Of a stretch of 64,000 nt of DNA, positions 1 through 11,425 are shown piece by piece (position 1 is the stretch's first letter; each line of letters starts with the position of its first letter). Made by a program: the position numbers and the translations under genes. The stretch lies in assembly GCA_945910005.1 (NCBI GenBank), contig OX246739.1, forward strand, positions 13,038,029 through 13,102,028, written 5' to 3'. The notes under the pieces are model-generated. The model saw only the letters and a list, made by a program, of their open reading frames with translations. It was not told where the DNA came from and did no database searches. Origin of the DNA: Isoperla grammatica (lineage: Eukaryota; Arthropoda; Insecta; Plecoptera; Perlodidae).

Positions 1-982
<982 letters not shown>

Positions 983-1146
983 CATTTAAATCAGTTTGGA
1001 TCGATTGGACGATCGCTGGATAATAAATAATATTATTATTTCACCTCTATACTGTCCCTTGCAAACCTCCAGCTTCCGAGAGAGTCGACCGAACAAGCAG
1101 CAGCTTCTTCAGTGATTATTTAAAGTGCATGTGATTCAGTTTGGCG

Positions 1147-1416
1147 ATGAAGCAACGCATTGTGTATTTCTCCTACGAGCGTGACATTTTCGAGTGGGAG
1201 AATGCGAAGGAAAGTCTCAGAGAAGAGAATCTTGATTTAGATACAACTATTTACCAGAGTGGCTCGCCAGTGTCTTCGCCACCCTTCACTACTTCATCCA
1301 ACGCAATTAATATTAGCCAGGTTGTTTACGTGCGTCGTCGCTTGGATGAAGACGGAGAGCTGCATGTCTACCTGGTGGACAGAGGGTGGACAGTGGGGGG
1401 GATTGTTTTAGTGTGA
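1147..1416 (+). CDS. Possible small gene or exon, weak Tudor-like C-terminal half
   Basis: An 89-codon frame from the ATG at 1147 to a TGA at 1416. It is richer in G+C than its surroundings and has a varied, protein-like composition. Residues about 60-83 (VVYVRRRLDEDGELHVYLVDRGW) have the order of charged and hydrophobic residues seen in the beta-strands of Tudor domains, where a V-x-V-x-[LF]-[VI]-D-[YR]-G core is typical. That is pattern memory, not a search result. The domain would be truncated by the stop shortly after the DRGW motif, so this could be one exon of a spliced gene, a decayed copy, or chance. No strong GT donor follows the motif. A perfect AATAAA lies at 1488-1493, about 70 bp after the stop. 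A TATTTAAAG box (1117) and a TCAGTT initiator-like match (1136-1141) lie just upstream, but at only about 20 bp spacing, too close for a normal TATA promoter. Codon-level or transcript support is needed. Confidence 0.3.
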   Translation: MKQRIVYFSYERDIFEWENAKESLREENLDLDTTIYQSGSPVSSPPFTTSSNAINISQVVYVRRRLDEDGELHVYLVDRGWTVGGIVLV

Positions 1417-1493
1417 TGAGTGGTAGTGTGAGAGATATACATTTCACAAATCCTAAACCAACTGTCTCTCAAAATTAATTATAAAAAAATAAA

Positions 1494-2257
1494 ACTCAAA
1501 ATTATGTAGGCCTATTAATACAATTGTATATGTAAATTAATTTAGCTAAACTCGATCTAATAAATTAACAGCTGTTTAAAGTGGGGAAAATGACAATTAA
1601 CGTTCAAAAAAATATTGTGACAGTTTTGTGTTTCGTAATAATTAACCTGGGTTTACGTAATCAATGTTAATTTGCAGCATTGCGGCACTGGCATTAACGT
1701 AAACTTCCGTTTTAGCAGGGGAATTTATTTGTGGGTAAAATATAACGTAATATTCAGTTTAAACATGGGCATCCCGGAAAGTTTTACAAATTTAATTTTT
1801 ATCTGTGTAAACAGAACATATGGCAAGATACTGAATGAAAGTTACTTTTGTTCATGAAATCGGAAATCTATAGTCACTTCAGAATGTGTACAACCAACTT
1901 CAGCTAAAAGACTTATAAACGTGTAAAACTTTAGTGTTGGTCAATAAATGTGTAGTGCAGTGAGCAGGGGGGAAACTCTGCTGTCACAAGTTTTTTGGAA
2001 CGTGGCAATTGTGATATGTCACAAAACGAATTTGATTCCCAAATACCTAGTTGTATTTTGTGTATCCGTCCCATATAAAGTTTTGCATAAATTGTCTTCT
2101 TTGTCTTCTTTGACCATTCAAATGGCTTTTGCAAATGTTGACAGCATAATTGAGTCTCACATGAGATACATTGCGCTACAAAGTTGCGGCTATTTCCGCC
2201 AACATTACCGAAATGAACGTTTCCAATGTTTTCCCGCAACATATTCCACGACATAGA
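1494..2257. other. AT-rich non-coding stretch
   Basis: One short palindrome (TAGGCCTA at 1507-1514, see findings) lies here. Open frames near 1930-2280 occur on both strands over each other, are about 100 codons or less, and show no recognisable domain. I see nothing else. Confidence 0.5.
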
Positions 2258-2377
2258 AGAAGTGAAGCATTGGCCAACCAAATGTCAGTATTTGAACAGA
2301 CCAGCTGCTCATTGGCTCCGACTCACTCATCTATGACGCCAGCATTCACAAGGTTACTGTAGAACTACTTTAGAAGA
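2258..2377. mobile_element. Foldback MITE family FB, copy 1 (partial)
   Basis: Read on the minus strand, this copy gives GTAACCTTGTGAATGCTG, then GCGTCATAGATGAGTGAGTC, then a GCCAAT box, a central core CAGTATTTGAA (plus strand 2285-2295) and a second GGCCAA box (2272-2277, plus strand). The same order of blocks recurs in the copies at 2.7, 12.4, 40.9 and 44.5 kb. One arm is shortened here. The family has no visible coding capacity, so it would be a non-autonomous DNA element. The superfamily is not known to me. Confidence 0.6.
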
Positions 2378-2698
2378 CATTCTGCATTGAAATAGTATTC
2401 AGAAACGATTGCAAGGTTATGTATCAACGTATTGCAGTTATTAGGGCTATCTCAACATGCACCATGATTTCATGAACATGAGGTATTTTTAGACATCTCT
2501 TCCCCTACCAAACTTGTACAACACGGAAGCATTAACGGCGATACAATTACAAGCACTTAGTAAGCAATCACACACGGGTCAAAGTTCATTACCCATTAAA
2601 CCCAAATATAACTCGCAATGCACGTTACAACAGCTTGCAATGATAGCAACAGCGCATCCGAAATGTTTATAGAAGCAATAACATTGCGTATCTAGCGT

Positions 2699-2839
2699 GT
2701 TGTTTTAGACAAATGCTTCGTGGCCAACTGGCGAGCCCCAACTTCAAATACTGATAGCTTATTGGCCACGAATCAACGCGGTCTATAACACCCTGAGCTT
2801 TACGAATGCATCGGTAAGGTTGTTTGAAGAAGACTTTAC
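2699..2839. mobile_element. Foldback MITE family FB, copy 2
   Basis: Contains two CCAAT-type boxes facing each other (GGCCAA at 2722-2727 and ATTGGCC at 2761-2767) around the core TTCAAATACTGATAGC. The right end carries ACGAATGCATCGGTAAGGTT followed by a GAAGACTTTA terminus, which matches the right terminus of the copy at 40.9 kb (GGGAAGACTT). The left arm (ACAAATGCTTCGTGGCCAA) is shorter than the right, probably by internal deletion. Confidence 0.65.
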
Positions 2840-3264
2840 CTAAACTTGCCTAAATTCAACACCATTTGGTACTATTATAATAATATTATACAATAAATGT
2901 CATTTATCCATGTACTCTTTTTCCGTGTTATACTTACATTTACACTTACATTTGTATGAAAGAACCTTTCACCTTTCAGTAAGTTGTAGTAATACTAAAT
3001 GGATAGCAACTAGAACTGTTCTGGGTACACATTATACATTGCAATTATGTATGTAAAGTTTTTATGATATAGTGTTTATTGTGTTGTGCAAATGGTTTTC
3101 GAGTTGGAAACAACTTCAACTCAGACAAAAGTTAATTTTTGCCTTCTTATAAATACATAATTGAAATCAATCATGTCAATTGTAATGATGATCACCATAT
3201 TATGATAAGCCAAGAAAACTTGGCTTGAACTTGAACTTAAACTATTATTAAATTTACCTGAAGG
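2840..3264. other. AT-rich spacer
   Basis: AT-rich sequence with a small self-complementary run (ATTATAATAATATTAT near 2872-2890). No coding frame or repeat shared with other parts of the window was seen. Confidence 0.5.
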
Positions 3265-3654
3265 TAACTATATGTTAGTTATATGTTAGTTACCTGAAGG
3301 TAACTATATGGGTTTGTCCCATTGGCAGGATCCCTACGAAACAAGATTATATTTTACACGGTTGCAAACTTTACCTGATATGTAATAAACTTGGCATTAC
3401 TTCTAGTTATTTTGATTGCAGTGAGTAGTTTTCAGTGCAACGGTGGATTCGGTTGTTACTGTAACTATATGTTAGTTATATGTTAGTTACCTGAAGGTAA
3501 CTATAAGGGGTTGTCCCATTGGCAGGTTCCCTACGAAACAAGATTATATTTTACATGGTTGCAAACTTTACCTAATATGTAATAAACTTGGCATTACGTC
3601 TAGTTATTTTGATTGCAGTGAGTAGTTTTCAGTGCAACGGTGGATTCAGTTGTT
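3265..3654. repeat. Tandem duplication, 197-bp unit, two copies
   Basis: Copy one is about 3265-3457 and copy two about 3462-3654, offset by 197 bp and nearly identical, with a few substitutions (for example GGCAGGATCC versus GGCAGGTTCC). Each copy starts with a small internal repeat built of TATGTTAGTTA and the near-palindrome TTACCTGAAGGTAA. A further TTACCTGAAGGTAA lies just before the first copy (3254-3267). The high identity indicates a recent duplication. No coding frame runs through both copies. Confidence 0.93.
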
Positions 3655-6635
3655 GACGTCGTGACGTCTATATCTTGCTCCCCCACAATGAGGATCACAT
3701 CTGGCACATCTGTGTAGTAGGCTAGCGTAAACACGACCACGGGGTACAAATAGTAACAACGCTCGCCTTATGCAACGGCACAGAGGTGGGTACAGTACAC
3801 TAAATTATCACATGGCAGCTATTTTGATAATTAATTTGGCAAACGGTATTGGAGTTGACGCAGGTCGGGAGCTGCAGAACAGTTGTACGTCGACATTGCA
3901 AACAATGGCGAGTGCAGTGGGGTTGTGCGTGGGATTTCAGTATGTTTGGAAATTATTTAACCGAAAGATCGGCATCCAAAAAATTTAAAAATAGATAATA
4001 ATATTTTTTGTATGGTTCAAAGTTTTCGATTTACTGTTACGGCCTGAGGCGTCGATATGCAAGTAGATAACTGTTTATGAATTAATTTGCCAATGCATTC
4101 TAGATTATTATTATTAGTAACTGACAATTAAAGGCACAAAACATCAACTGTTATCAGCGCATAAAATTATGCACAATGAAAATTATTACTTGAGCCGCTG
4201 TTAAGTCCTTAAGTTTAACATTGACTAGTTATTGTCAAATGTTTTTTGACGTTAATGCCCAGTTTTCCTGGCATTAATATGACCGTGTGAAACATTTAGC
4301 TTGTTGTTATAAATGAAAACTAGTGGTTGTGCAAAAGAGTTGAAAAACTGTGTTGTTAATTTTTTTTTTCTTTTTTTAGCGTTGGCTTAGTTTTAGTCAG
4401 GTATAAAATTAGGTTTTTAATTTAAAAACATGTTTTATTAATTATTTTCATTATTCATTGCGTTTCTGTGATGTGCAAACAATGCTAAACTGTTGTAAAC
4501 GTCATAAACGACAAGTATTTCCTAATGATTATTTTGTTTACCTTCACTACTACATTTTAAATATTTTTTGACATGTTCTTATTCCCCGCATTACTTTCAA
4601 TTTGTTTCATTATTTCTCTTTATTTATAAGTTTCTCTCGATCACATCTTTGCATTTGTCCATCCTCCACTTTTTGCTTATCTAATAGCTTCAACTTTTTT
4701 CGTTTCGACCGTGGCTGTTGAACGTATATTTCGTGTTGCACAATCCCGCGTACGACGTCTAATTACAGCTAAACGTATTGTGTTGACATAGGGTAATCCC
4801 GTGACTCGCTAACAGGTTTAAACGTCGTCTCTTGTTGTATAGTTAGTCTAGTTTATTGGCGTACTTGTGTCCAAACAGCAGGTATACGACCAAACATCGT
4901 GCTCTACATTTCCAACCTGCCAGCGATTATAAGAGTCATCTCCAACAACTAGATTAAATCAATGTGTCGGCTCATTGTATAACAGCTGGTTAACAATATA
5001 ATATATCCTAGCTGAGGACAATAACCCTCAGGTTTTGTATTTAATTCGCAGTCTAGATGTTTATTGGTTTGCAATAAAACTTGTTTCTCGAGCAAAATGA
5101 ATACCGTATAACATGCTTTTGTCAGTTTATTGAAAGTACAGTTACTGATTACTGATGATTAGTGACGGTGTGGATACTTATATATGGATATAAATACATT
5201 TATAGCGGTCGTCGCAGAGAAAATACTTCATTGGATTGGACTTCCAATGCCAGTTGTTTTTATCATTATTATCATTAAATATTGCATTCCATATAATTCC
5301 AGTATTTGTCACTTGTTAGCATTAATATTTGTGTTTTTTTTCGGTGGTTTTGTTTTTTCTAATGATTTATCTTCTCGAATATTAACACAGTAACACTGCA
5401 TATTATGTGAAAAACAAACAAACAAGTCGATATTGTATTGAAAAACAAGAGGCCCCCACATCGAATTGACTCTTCCAAGTCGTTGTCACACGAAAGCATT
5501 GTTTGGACTCGTACCCTCGCAGTTAGCGCTAAACAAAACCCATTATTCGTCTCTTTATCGGTGCGTTGCTGTAAACACATTTGTTCTCCCCGCATTGAAG
5601 CCGTGAAATGCACCGAGGAAATAAAAGAGCAGAAGAATTTGCATCCCACTTTGCAATGCGCTTTCACGACGCACTTGGCAACCTCGCACATTATTGGAGG
5701 ACTCACGATCTAAAAACTCGACGCGCTGTCCTGCATTTAGGTTAATCTTGCGTAATGTTGTGTTGTGTGCGTACATCACTCAAGGGAGATTGCACGACTA
5801 TAATCCTCTTCCGAAATCAAATCTAAAGTGCATTGTTTTGTTTATCTTAAAGCAACGTCCTCACATTTATGACTTGTTGAAATTGTTTAATGCGTTACAG
5901 TTTTTCTTATAAAAGTCCATAGTATATATATATATCTACTGTACTTGAAAGCGTAATTTGTAAATCGCACAGCTCATCACTCTGGGAGGTCGCTATGAAA
6001 TATCTTCGTTTCCACACCCGTTTAGACTTGACCAACATGTAAGTTCCGCGAAACCTTTAGTCGGTTCGTGACGTTGGCAAAAGACAAACACGACAATGAT
6101 AAATAGACGTGTGTTGATTGTCGCGTAGCGAGTGTAATTACGATCTGCAATTACTGCGTTGTCTTCGCATAGCGTATGCGTTACGTCTGTGTACAAAGGC
6201 CGCCTGCCAACTTCTTGAGCTATTATTTAGTTGTCAATCTTTTGTAAACCGAGCGGAGTTCTTGGGTGGGTGGAGACTAGAGAGCAATGCTCGGTACGTC
6301 CAACAATGTCGTGTTACACTTATTTGCGAGGTCCTTTGTCATCTTCAAATCTATTTCGTCACCGACGGTATCCTAAACTGTAGGCGGAGTTATCTCACGG
6401 TTGTAGACGTACTTGGCACTTGGCAAAGTACTTGGACGGAACTTGACATATTGCATCCGTCTTCACTCAACATTCAACAACTGATCGTGGTCGTAAACAA
6501 CTGATATATTTATAATCTTACCAATCGGTGAAAATATATTATATGCCTAGAGATCCACGTTAGTTATAAAAACAATATTTGTAAATTTACACAAAATGCG
6601 GGATATCTTCTAAAAATATAGATTACGGGAGCTGA
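3655..6635. other. Non-coding stretch with only chance-length open frames
   Basis: About 3 kb in which the longest frames are 115-128 codons. Those at 5359-5706 (minus), 5438-5713 (plus) and 5555-5779 (minus) overlap one another in opposite directions. The 128-codon frame at 6118-6504 has no ATG. None shows a recognisable domain. A T-rich run lies at 4361-4378. The part from about 5,440 to 6,500 is richer in G+C and CpG than the part before it, and would be the place to look for an unannotated exon. Confidence 0.45.
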
Positions 6636-6675
6636 TGTTATTATCTATAAAACATTGTTATTATCTATAAAACAT
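6636..6675. repeat. 20-bp tandem duplication
   Basis: TGTTATTATCTATAAAACAT occurs twice head to tail (6636-6655 and 6656-6675) without a mismatch. Confidence 0.9.
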
Positions 6676-6770
6676 CAACATCAAATCTATCGTGAAAAAG
6701 TTGGAATAAGCTGTTGTATTTCAAAATCGGTATTTTTAATACAACGCTATATATATGTGAATATATCTTG

Positions 6771-6914
6771 GAAGGCGTGTTCCAATTGCAATTATTAATG
6801 AATTAATAATTAATTTTAGTTTTTAACTGTTGTATTTTATTGTCGCCATTGTTGAATAGTGAACTAGGGTAGTAGACTATAGCCCAAAAGAAACAGCAAG
6901 TTGGAACACGCCCT
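6771..6914. mobile_element. Short MITE with 19-20-bp terminal inverted repeats
   Basis: The left end GAAGGCGTGTTCCAATTGC (6771-6789) and the reverse complement of the right end GAGGGCGTGTTCCAACTTGC (6895-6914) match apart from one substitution and one single-base gap, including a perfect 12-bp block GGCGTGTTCCAA. The 144-bp span has an AT-rich middle and no coding capacity. No clear target duplication is seen beside it, so the superfamily is not assigned. Confidence 0.7.
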
Positions 6915-7084
6915 CAACAAAGCATCCGAAGTTCTTTCGTTTTTCTTGTTCATTGTAATAAATTTCCATTACCCTTTTTCTGTCTTTCAACTACATCAAA
7001 TTATAGACAACAAAAGGTTTCTGAAAAACGTCAATTTAACAGAAATTGAGGTATTTCTAGATCATTGTCCATAACTGTTGTAGG

Positions 7085-7101
7085 CAGGGGTCGAAATTAA
7101 C
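7085..7101 (+). repeat. Left TIR of the hAT element
   Basis: CAGGGGTCGAAATTAAC, exact reverse complement of 8512-8528. The copy of the target duplication lies immediately outside at 7077-7084. Confidence 0.95.
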
Positions 7102-7238
7102 GCTCGCCCGCTCGCCCGAGGCTAGTAAAACTTTGCTCGGGCTAGTAAAAATCTTATTTCACTAGCCCGACGGGCGAGTACGTTTTCCAGAGCTTACAAT
7201 TGCCGTTCAAAAAATCATAATATTTCGCGCCGATTACC

Positions 7239-7460
7239 TTGCGAGTTTCCAGTACTTGTGCGCTACCTATTATTGAAAATTGGTACTTTTATAAATTACA
7301 ACCAGATAATAAAACATTCAAGAAGAGGCGGGTTGAGAAAAGCACTGACAGTTTGCCAACATCTGGGGAAGAAGAAGATGAAGAAAATGATGATGATGAA
7401 GAAGGAGTAGAAGAAGAAGAAGAAGAAGAAGAGCAGCTGGAGGAAGAGTGTCTGCAATGA
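7239..7460 (+). pseudogene. Acidic open-frame remnant inside the hAT element
   Basis: A 73-codon frame without any ATG, ending in a TGA. The first half has a lysine/arginine cluster (KTFKKRRVEK) and the second half is a run of Asp and Glu (about residues 44-68), encoded by an imperfect GAA/GAT tract at about 7370-7435. The basic-then-acidic pattern could be the N-terminal leader of a transposase or a captured host exon. It could equally be a frame held open by a GAA-rich tract. There is no BED zinc finger, no hAT catalytic region and no C-terminal dimerisation motif, so I make no functional claim. Confidence 0.3.
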
Positions 7461-7799
7461 GTCAGTATATAAAATTTAAGGTGTGAGTGTGACTGTTACC
7501 TGTTGATATCCGAGAGTAACATTGAAGAGGGAATAAGGACAATGTGTTATTAAGTTTTTGTAACTTGTTATATGAGCAGTTATTTTATTATATGTGGGGG
7601 CCAGAGGTGTGTATTCAAGTAAAAAATATAGTAATTTTCATAAATGTGTTTAGGCCTACAGATAGATACAGACTACAGCAGTATATATCTCAAGCTAAGT
7701 CACAATGCATCTTTTTTAATATCATATAATCATATAATTTTCCATTTACAGTAGAACATACAAAAAATAAAAACCTTTTCATTAAGGCCAACAGGTTTA

Positions 7800-8305
7800 T
7801 TAAGCGAGCGAAGCGAGCGTTTCCACGAGACTCTTATGGCACTTCGTTCTGTTTTTTTTTTTTTTTGTACCGTACTAGACTCTTATGGCACTTCATGCTG
7901 TTTGTTTTTTTGTTTTTATGTCTGTCGATAGCGGTCGAACGGAAAGTCCGATCAACTTGAAATTTAGACCATCCACAAGCCTCGATGTGGATTGAAGGTG
8001 TATAGTTTTGAGGCAAAATCGTTCGAAAAGTTACAAAGTTACACTCAATAACTGTTAGTAACGGTGGCGGACCGCTGCGAAAACACTAGACAGACAACGA
8101 AAATTCTTAGCAACGCAAATTGCACTGCATTCAACAATATCGGGAAGTATAATAGCTATGGAAATTAGAAAAAAATTTGAAATGCACATTCTTGAATTGT
8201 TGTTAATTGTTGTTTTTATTAGCTTTGAGATCTTTTTGCCAGAACGTTCGTAGATATGGACGCGCTCGCTTATCAACGCGTCAAACAGAGCGTTTTCCTA
8301 GTTAT
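7800..8305. repeat. Dispersed repeat nested in the hAT element
   Basis: The block opens with the GCGAGCGAAGCGAGCG motif, then a 49-bp-offset duplicated phrase (AGACTCTTATGGCACTTC at 7828 and 7877), and ends with a segment (about 8185-8305) repeated in reverse orientation at 13902-14018. The shared segment includes GATATGGACGCGCTCGC and GCGTCAAACAGAGCGTTTTC and ends in CCTAGT in both places. This shows that the block is a separate repeat family inserted into, or captured by, the hAT element. Its left limit is inferred only from where the CpG-rich motif starts. Confidence 0.6.
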
Positions 8306-8511
8306 GGTAAACAATAGTTCCCACTCACTCCCTAGTCCCCCATAAAAACACGTCAAACCTGGCGAATATTGTGAGTTGTGACCCAAAACTTTCATGTAGG
8401 AATAATGATCGTTATACATCAATATAACCTATTTCATTACGGGCTAGTAAAAATGGTCTCGGGCTAGAGAACTATTGATGCAACTAGCCCGGAGGGCTAG
8501 TGGCCAAAAAA

Positions 8512-8528
8512 GTTAATTTCGACCCCTG
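8512..8528 (-). repeat. Right TIR of the hAT element
   Basis: GTTAATTTCGACCCCTG, exact reverse complement of the left TIR. The second copy of GTTGTAGG follows immediately at 8529-8536. Confidence 0.95.
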
Positions 8529-8769
8529 GTTGTAGGTTAGGCTAACTGTTGCCTAAACCGTAGCACACGCGAAGAATGTTGCATTCAAAAAATTCACTTC
8601 ATAGAATGATCAACTGTACGATATTATGGCGTTGTAATATACTACACAAAAAAAAAATGGTGTCTAGATGTTAATAATCTTTTTCATGTACAAGTGTCTT
8701 GAGTTAACAATTTACGCCTTGCTATAGCTATAAGTCTTAGTTTCCGCTACATCCCGGTTTGGTGATGCA

Positions 8770-9275
8770 CAAGGAATGCAGACTCGTCGGAACTCACACA
8801 CGTCGGGTGTGGGTTCGAATCCCACGCAATGTCTGTATTTTGGTGGTAGGCGACTTGTCACCAGTAGAGGATATTGGACTTAACATGTGATACCTTGGAA
8901 CGTTCGACTGGAGAAGACTACGAGCCGGTAGCTAATTTTTTCTCTTGTTACAACTATCCAATTGCTAAGTCAATCACCTGCCCATGGACTGCTACCTTAT
9001 CGAGGTGGGCAGGTTTGTGCGCTTTGATGATTCCTGGAGCTATGTCGGCGGAAGCGTATGCTTCTGGTAGGGCCACCTTAGCCGGACAGGTCGAGGAGGA
9101 GAAGTCAGACAAAATGCAGTCCACATAGTCCCAACTCCCTTTTCCTCCCCTTCCCCTATCCTCCCCGCCCTCCTACTTGCCCCTTTCCTCCAAAGAGCCC
9201 CCAATTTCATCTTCATTATCACCCACTCATCGTCTCGATTAGCCAAGTTGCAAAAATATGAGACGTAAAGCCCAA
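8770..9275 (+). mobile_element. SINE-like retroelement, family B, long copy
   Basis: A tRNA-type B box (GGGTTCGAATCCC, 8811-8823) begins a unit of about 500 bp. It runs through a moderately GC-rich middle and a CT-rich tract (about 9125-9190) to a 3' domain, ACTCATCGTCTCGATTAGC followed by AAAATATGAGAC (9225-9264). That 3' domain recurs at 11.3 and 38.9 kb, close to a B-box-like sequence each time. The frame open through the middle (8874-9128; includes a GRATLAGQVEEEKSD stretch) is probably an accident of the repeat and not a protein gene. The A box is not clear. The join between head and tail could be a composite of two repeats. Confidence 0.6.
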
Positions 9276-11287
9276 ATATCAACCAATCATCAAGTTATAC
9301 TCACTACTGTATATAGGTTATAAACTAAATTTGGTTTCAATACGCCTGTTACGGGCGCGAAGCGATATATCTAGACGGCCTTGGATACACTGTGATCCCC
9401 TGCAAGCTAATCGTATTTGGACAATAAGACCAAGGTGTTTTTGAATTTTGTCACTCTGCGCTCTGTGTCCACCGACAACTGCTCCTGTGTTTCTTTGTGA
9501 ACAAGTGAATATAGTCTACTGTGAGAGTATGACCATGGTGTACGTGTGCATGCAATAAAAATTGGATGGCAGAACCCCCCCCTCACCATATCTTTTCACG
9601 AGCCGCACTGTTCAAAAAAATGATCAGGGTTTGATCAATCGAGATTAGAGATTTGTACTCAATTAAATGACTAATCTAGTGTTGAGGGTAATCGTGACAA
9701 TATGTGATTGCGAGCTTGATCTCGACTGCAGCTCCTTAATCTATCGCGGCTTCCAACCCAACTAAAAGCTACACAACTACCAAAAAGAAAAAAGGAATAG
9801 TTTTCACGCGTTTTTAGCGCAACGTGTACTGGAGACTCAATTATTTGTTGTGATTTTTTTTTTTACCTGAGGCTCACCTAACCACGAATTAGCATTGCTC
9901 GTTATAGTTTTTTAGCCAGTGAGTCTCGCTGCAAGTGCTGCTAGACCGTTACACGAAAAGTGCTACTTGTAACATGTTATCATCAGGCCGAGTCGCTTCT
10001 CGGTTAATTCAGATGACATGGCACCATCTTCAATGAATGGGAAAGCCATACCAGAGATCTACACCCGCGAAATGGCTATTTAATAGCTGTGTGGTTGTTG
10101 ATGGACGGGCCTCGGGTCCACACACGGGAATTTCTTTGATGATTAGAGATAGATTCTGTAAGGCATGTTTTAAAGCGAGGGCATTGGGCATAACACGTGT
10201 GAGCTTTAGAGCGTTGGGTCACAGAATAGATTTCAGTTGCCCCTTTAAACGATGAATTGTACAAACTAACGTTTTAGTAGTTTTGAGATACACGGAATAA
10301 TATTGTGTAAACTGTATCTAGATTCTAGAAAGATATGTTTGCTATATAGTAGACTTGAAATTTTTATAGTTTGACGCTCCCCTGCTGCTCCCCTCCATCG
10401 CTATGTGACCCCCTCTTACCCCCGTGACAAAACGATCATATTTATTTTATTCATTTCATATTATATGATTTTATAATCAGTCATATTTGCTATGCTGGGT
10501 GGTGCCTGGTGGTCACATAACAACAGGGTTGAGCTTCAAACTATGTCAAAATAAACTATCTGCACTCTTACTCTTCTATGGACACAGATTTCAATATGTG
10601 TATAACTCGTATTATCATTTTAACACGGTTAAAAGAGTTTCTGCGTGTAATATGCCTGTACACATAAGTACAGCACTAACGTTTTCTTTTATTCGTTTCT
10701 GGAATCTAAATCATTACAAAAAAATTGTTTGAAACAATATTCTATAACCTCTTTTCTGACAGTATTTTTTATTTCTTCGTAGCTATTACTCATTTATTTA
10801 CTAGAACGATAATATATATATAACGTTCCACGTCCGAATTCTTCTACCTCGTAAAATAACTCGAGTAGTCTGAAGTCCCCGCCTGTAAAGCTAATGAGGG
10901 AACAGTTAACCTCTGTAATATTTCACCCGTGAGTATACCATCATAACATTAAACAAATGAAAAACAAAAACCGAGGGTAGCCACTGAGCGCGCCACTAAA
11001 ATAACACGTAGAGCGCCCCAGGGCCCGAGAGAGCGTTTATGAAAGGAAGAGTCATGTCTTCAACTAGCGAAGGATATTACAAGAAGCTAAACATTTCAGG
11101 ATATATTCATATATATATAGATACTACTGTGAAACACACTATAACACAATATTATTTTACATAAACAAATTCAGTTATATGGCTTTGTTATTTCAGTTTA
11201 AGTTCTCTAAATGGCATCGTTATTTGTTCTGCGAAATACTTGATGTTCAATTTTTAGAAACATATTAAGATAATGATGATATTTGGT
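9276..11287. other. Non-coding stretch
   Basis: Contains a run of seven C at 9578-9584, a T-rich run at 9857-9865 and a pair of mutually antisense short frames at 10037-10264 that cannot both be real. A 19-bp dispersed sequence at 10282-10300 is listed separately. No domain, splice-bounded exon or RNA gene was recognised. Confidence 0.5.
10282..10300 (+). repeat. Dispersed 19-mer, copy 1
   Basis: TTTGAGATACACGGAATAA is repeated exactly at 48397-48415. Little similarity is visible outside the 19 bases, so this may be the conserved remnant of an older repeat. Confidence 0.5.
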
Positions 11288-11425
11288 ATTGATGTCTCAT
11301 ATTTTGGTAACGTTGCTAATCGAGACGATGAGAGGGTGATTATGAATATGAAAAACGCCAAATTACATCAATGTCCAAACCAGGATTCGAATCTAGAACT
11401 CAAGCAACTGCGCTGCGGCCATCGT
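11288..11425 (-). mobile_element. SINE family B, short copy
   Basis: Read on the minus strand, a B-box-like TAGATTCGAATCCTGG (11380-11395) is followed after about 40 bp by CACCCTCTCATCGTCTCGATTAG and then AAAATATGAGACATC. This matches the 3' domain of the copies at 9.2 and 38.9 kb. The A-box half is poorly preserved. Confidence 0.7.

Larger units (their letters stand above)
7085..8528. mobile_element. hAT-superfamily DNA transposon, non-autonomous copy with exact 8-bp TSD
   Basis: The ends are perfect 17-bp inverted repeats, CAGGGGTCGAAATTAAC on the left and GTTAATTTCGACCCCTG on the right. They are flanked by an identical 8-bp duplication GTTGTAGG (7077-7084 and 8529-8536). An 8-bp target duplication with a CAG...CTG terminus is the signature of hAT elements. 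Both subterminal regions carry repeats of a CTAGCCC/GGGCTAG motif and CGCCCG motifs (7100-7175 and 8440-8500), as expected for transposase-binding subterminal sites. The 1.44-kb interior has no full transposase, only an acidic frame fragment (7239-7460), and is further interrupted by a different repeat (about 7800-8305). It was therefore mobilised in trans. Confidence 0.93.

Noticed and set aside
5359..5779. Overlapping frames of 74-115 codons on both strands
   Set aside because: Mutually antisense, with no recognisable features; lengths fit chance.
6118..6504. 128-codon plus-strand frame
   Set aside because: No ATG in the frame, no domain, and an overlapping frame on the other strand.
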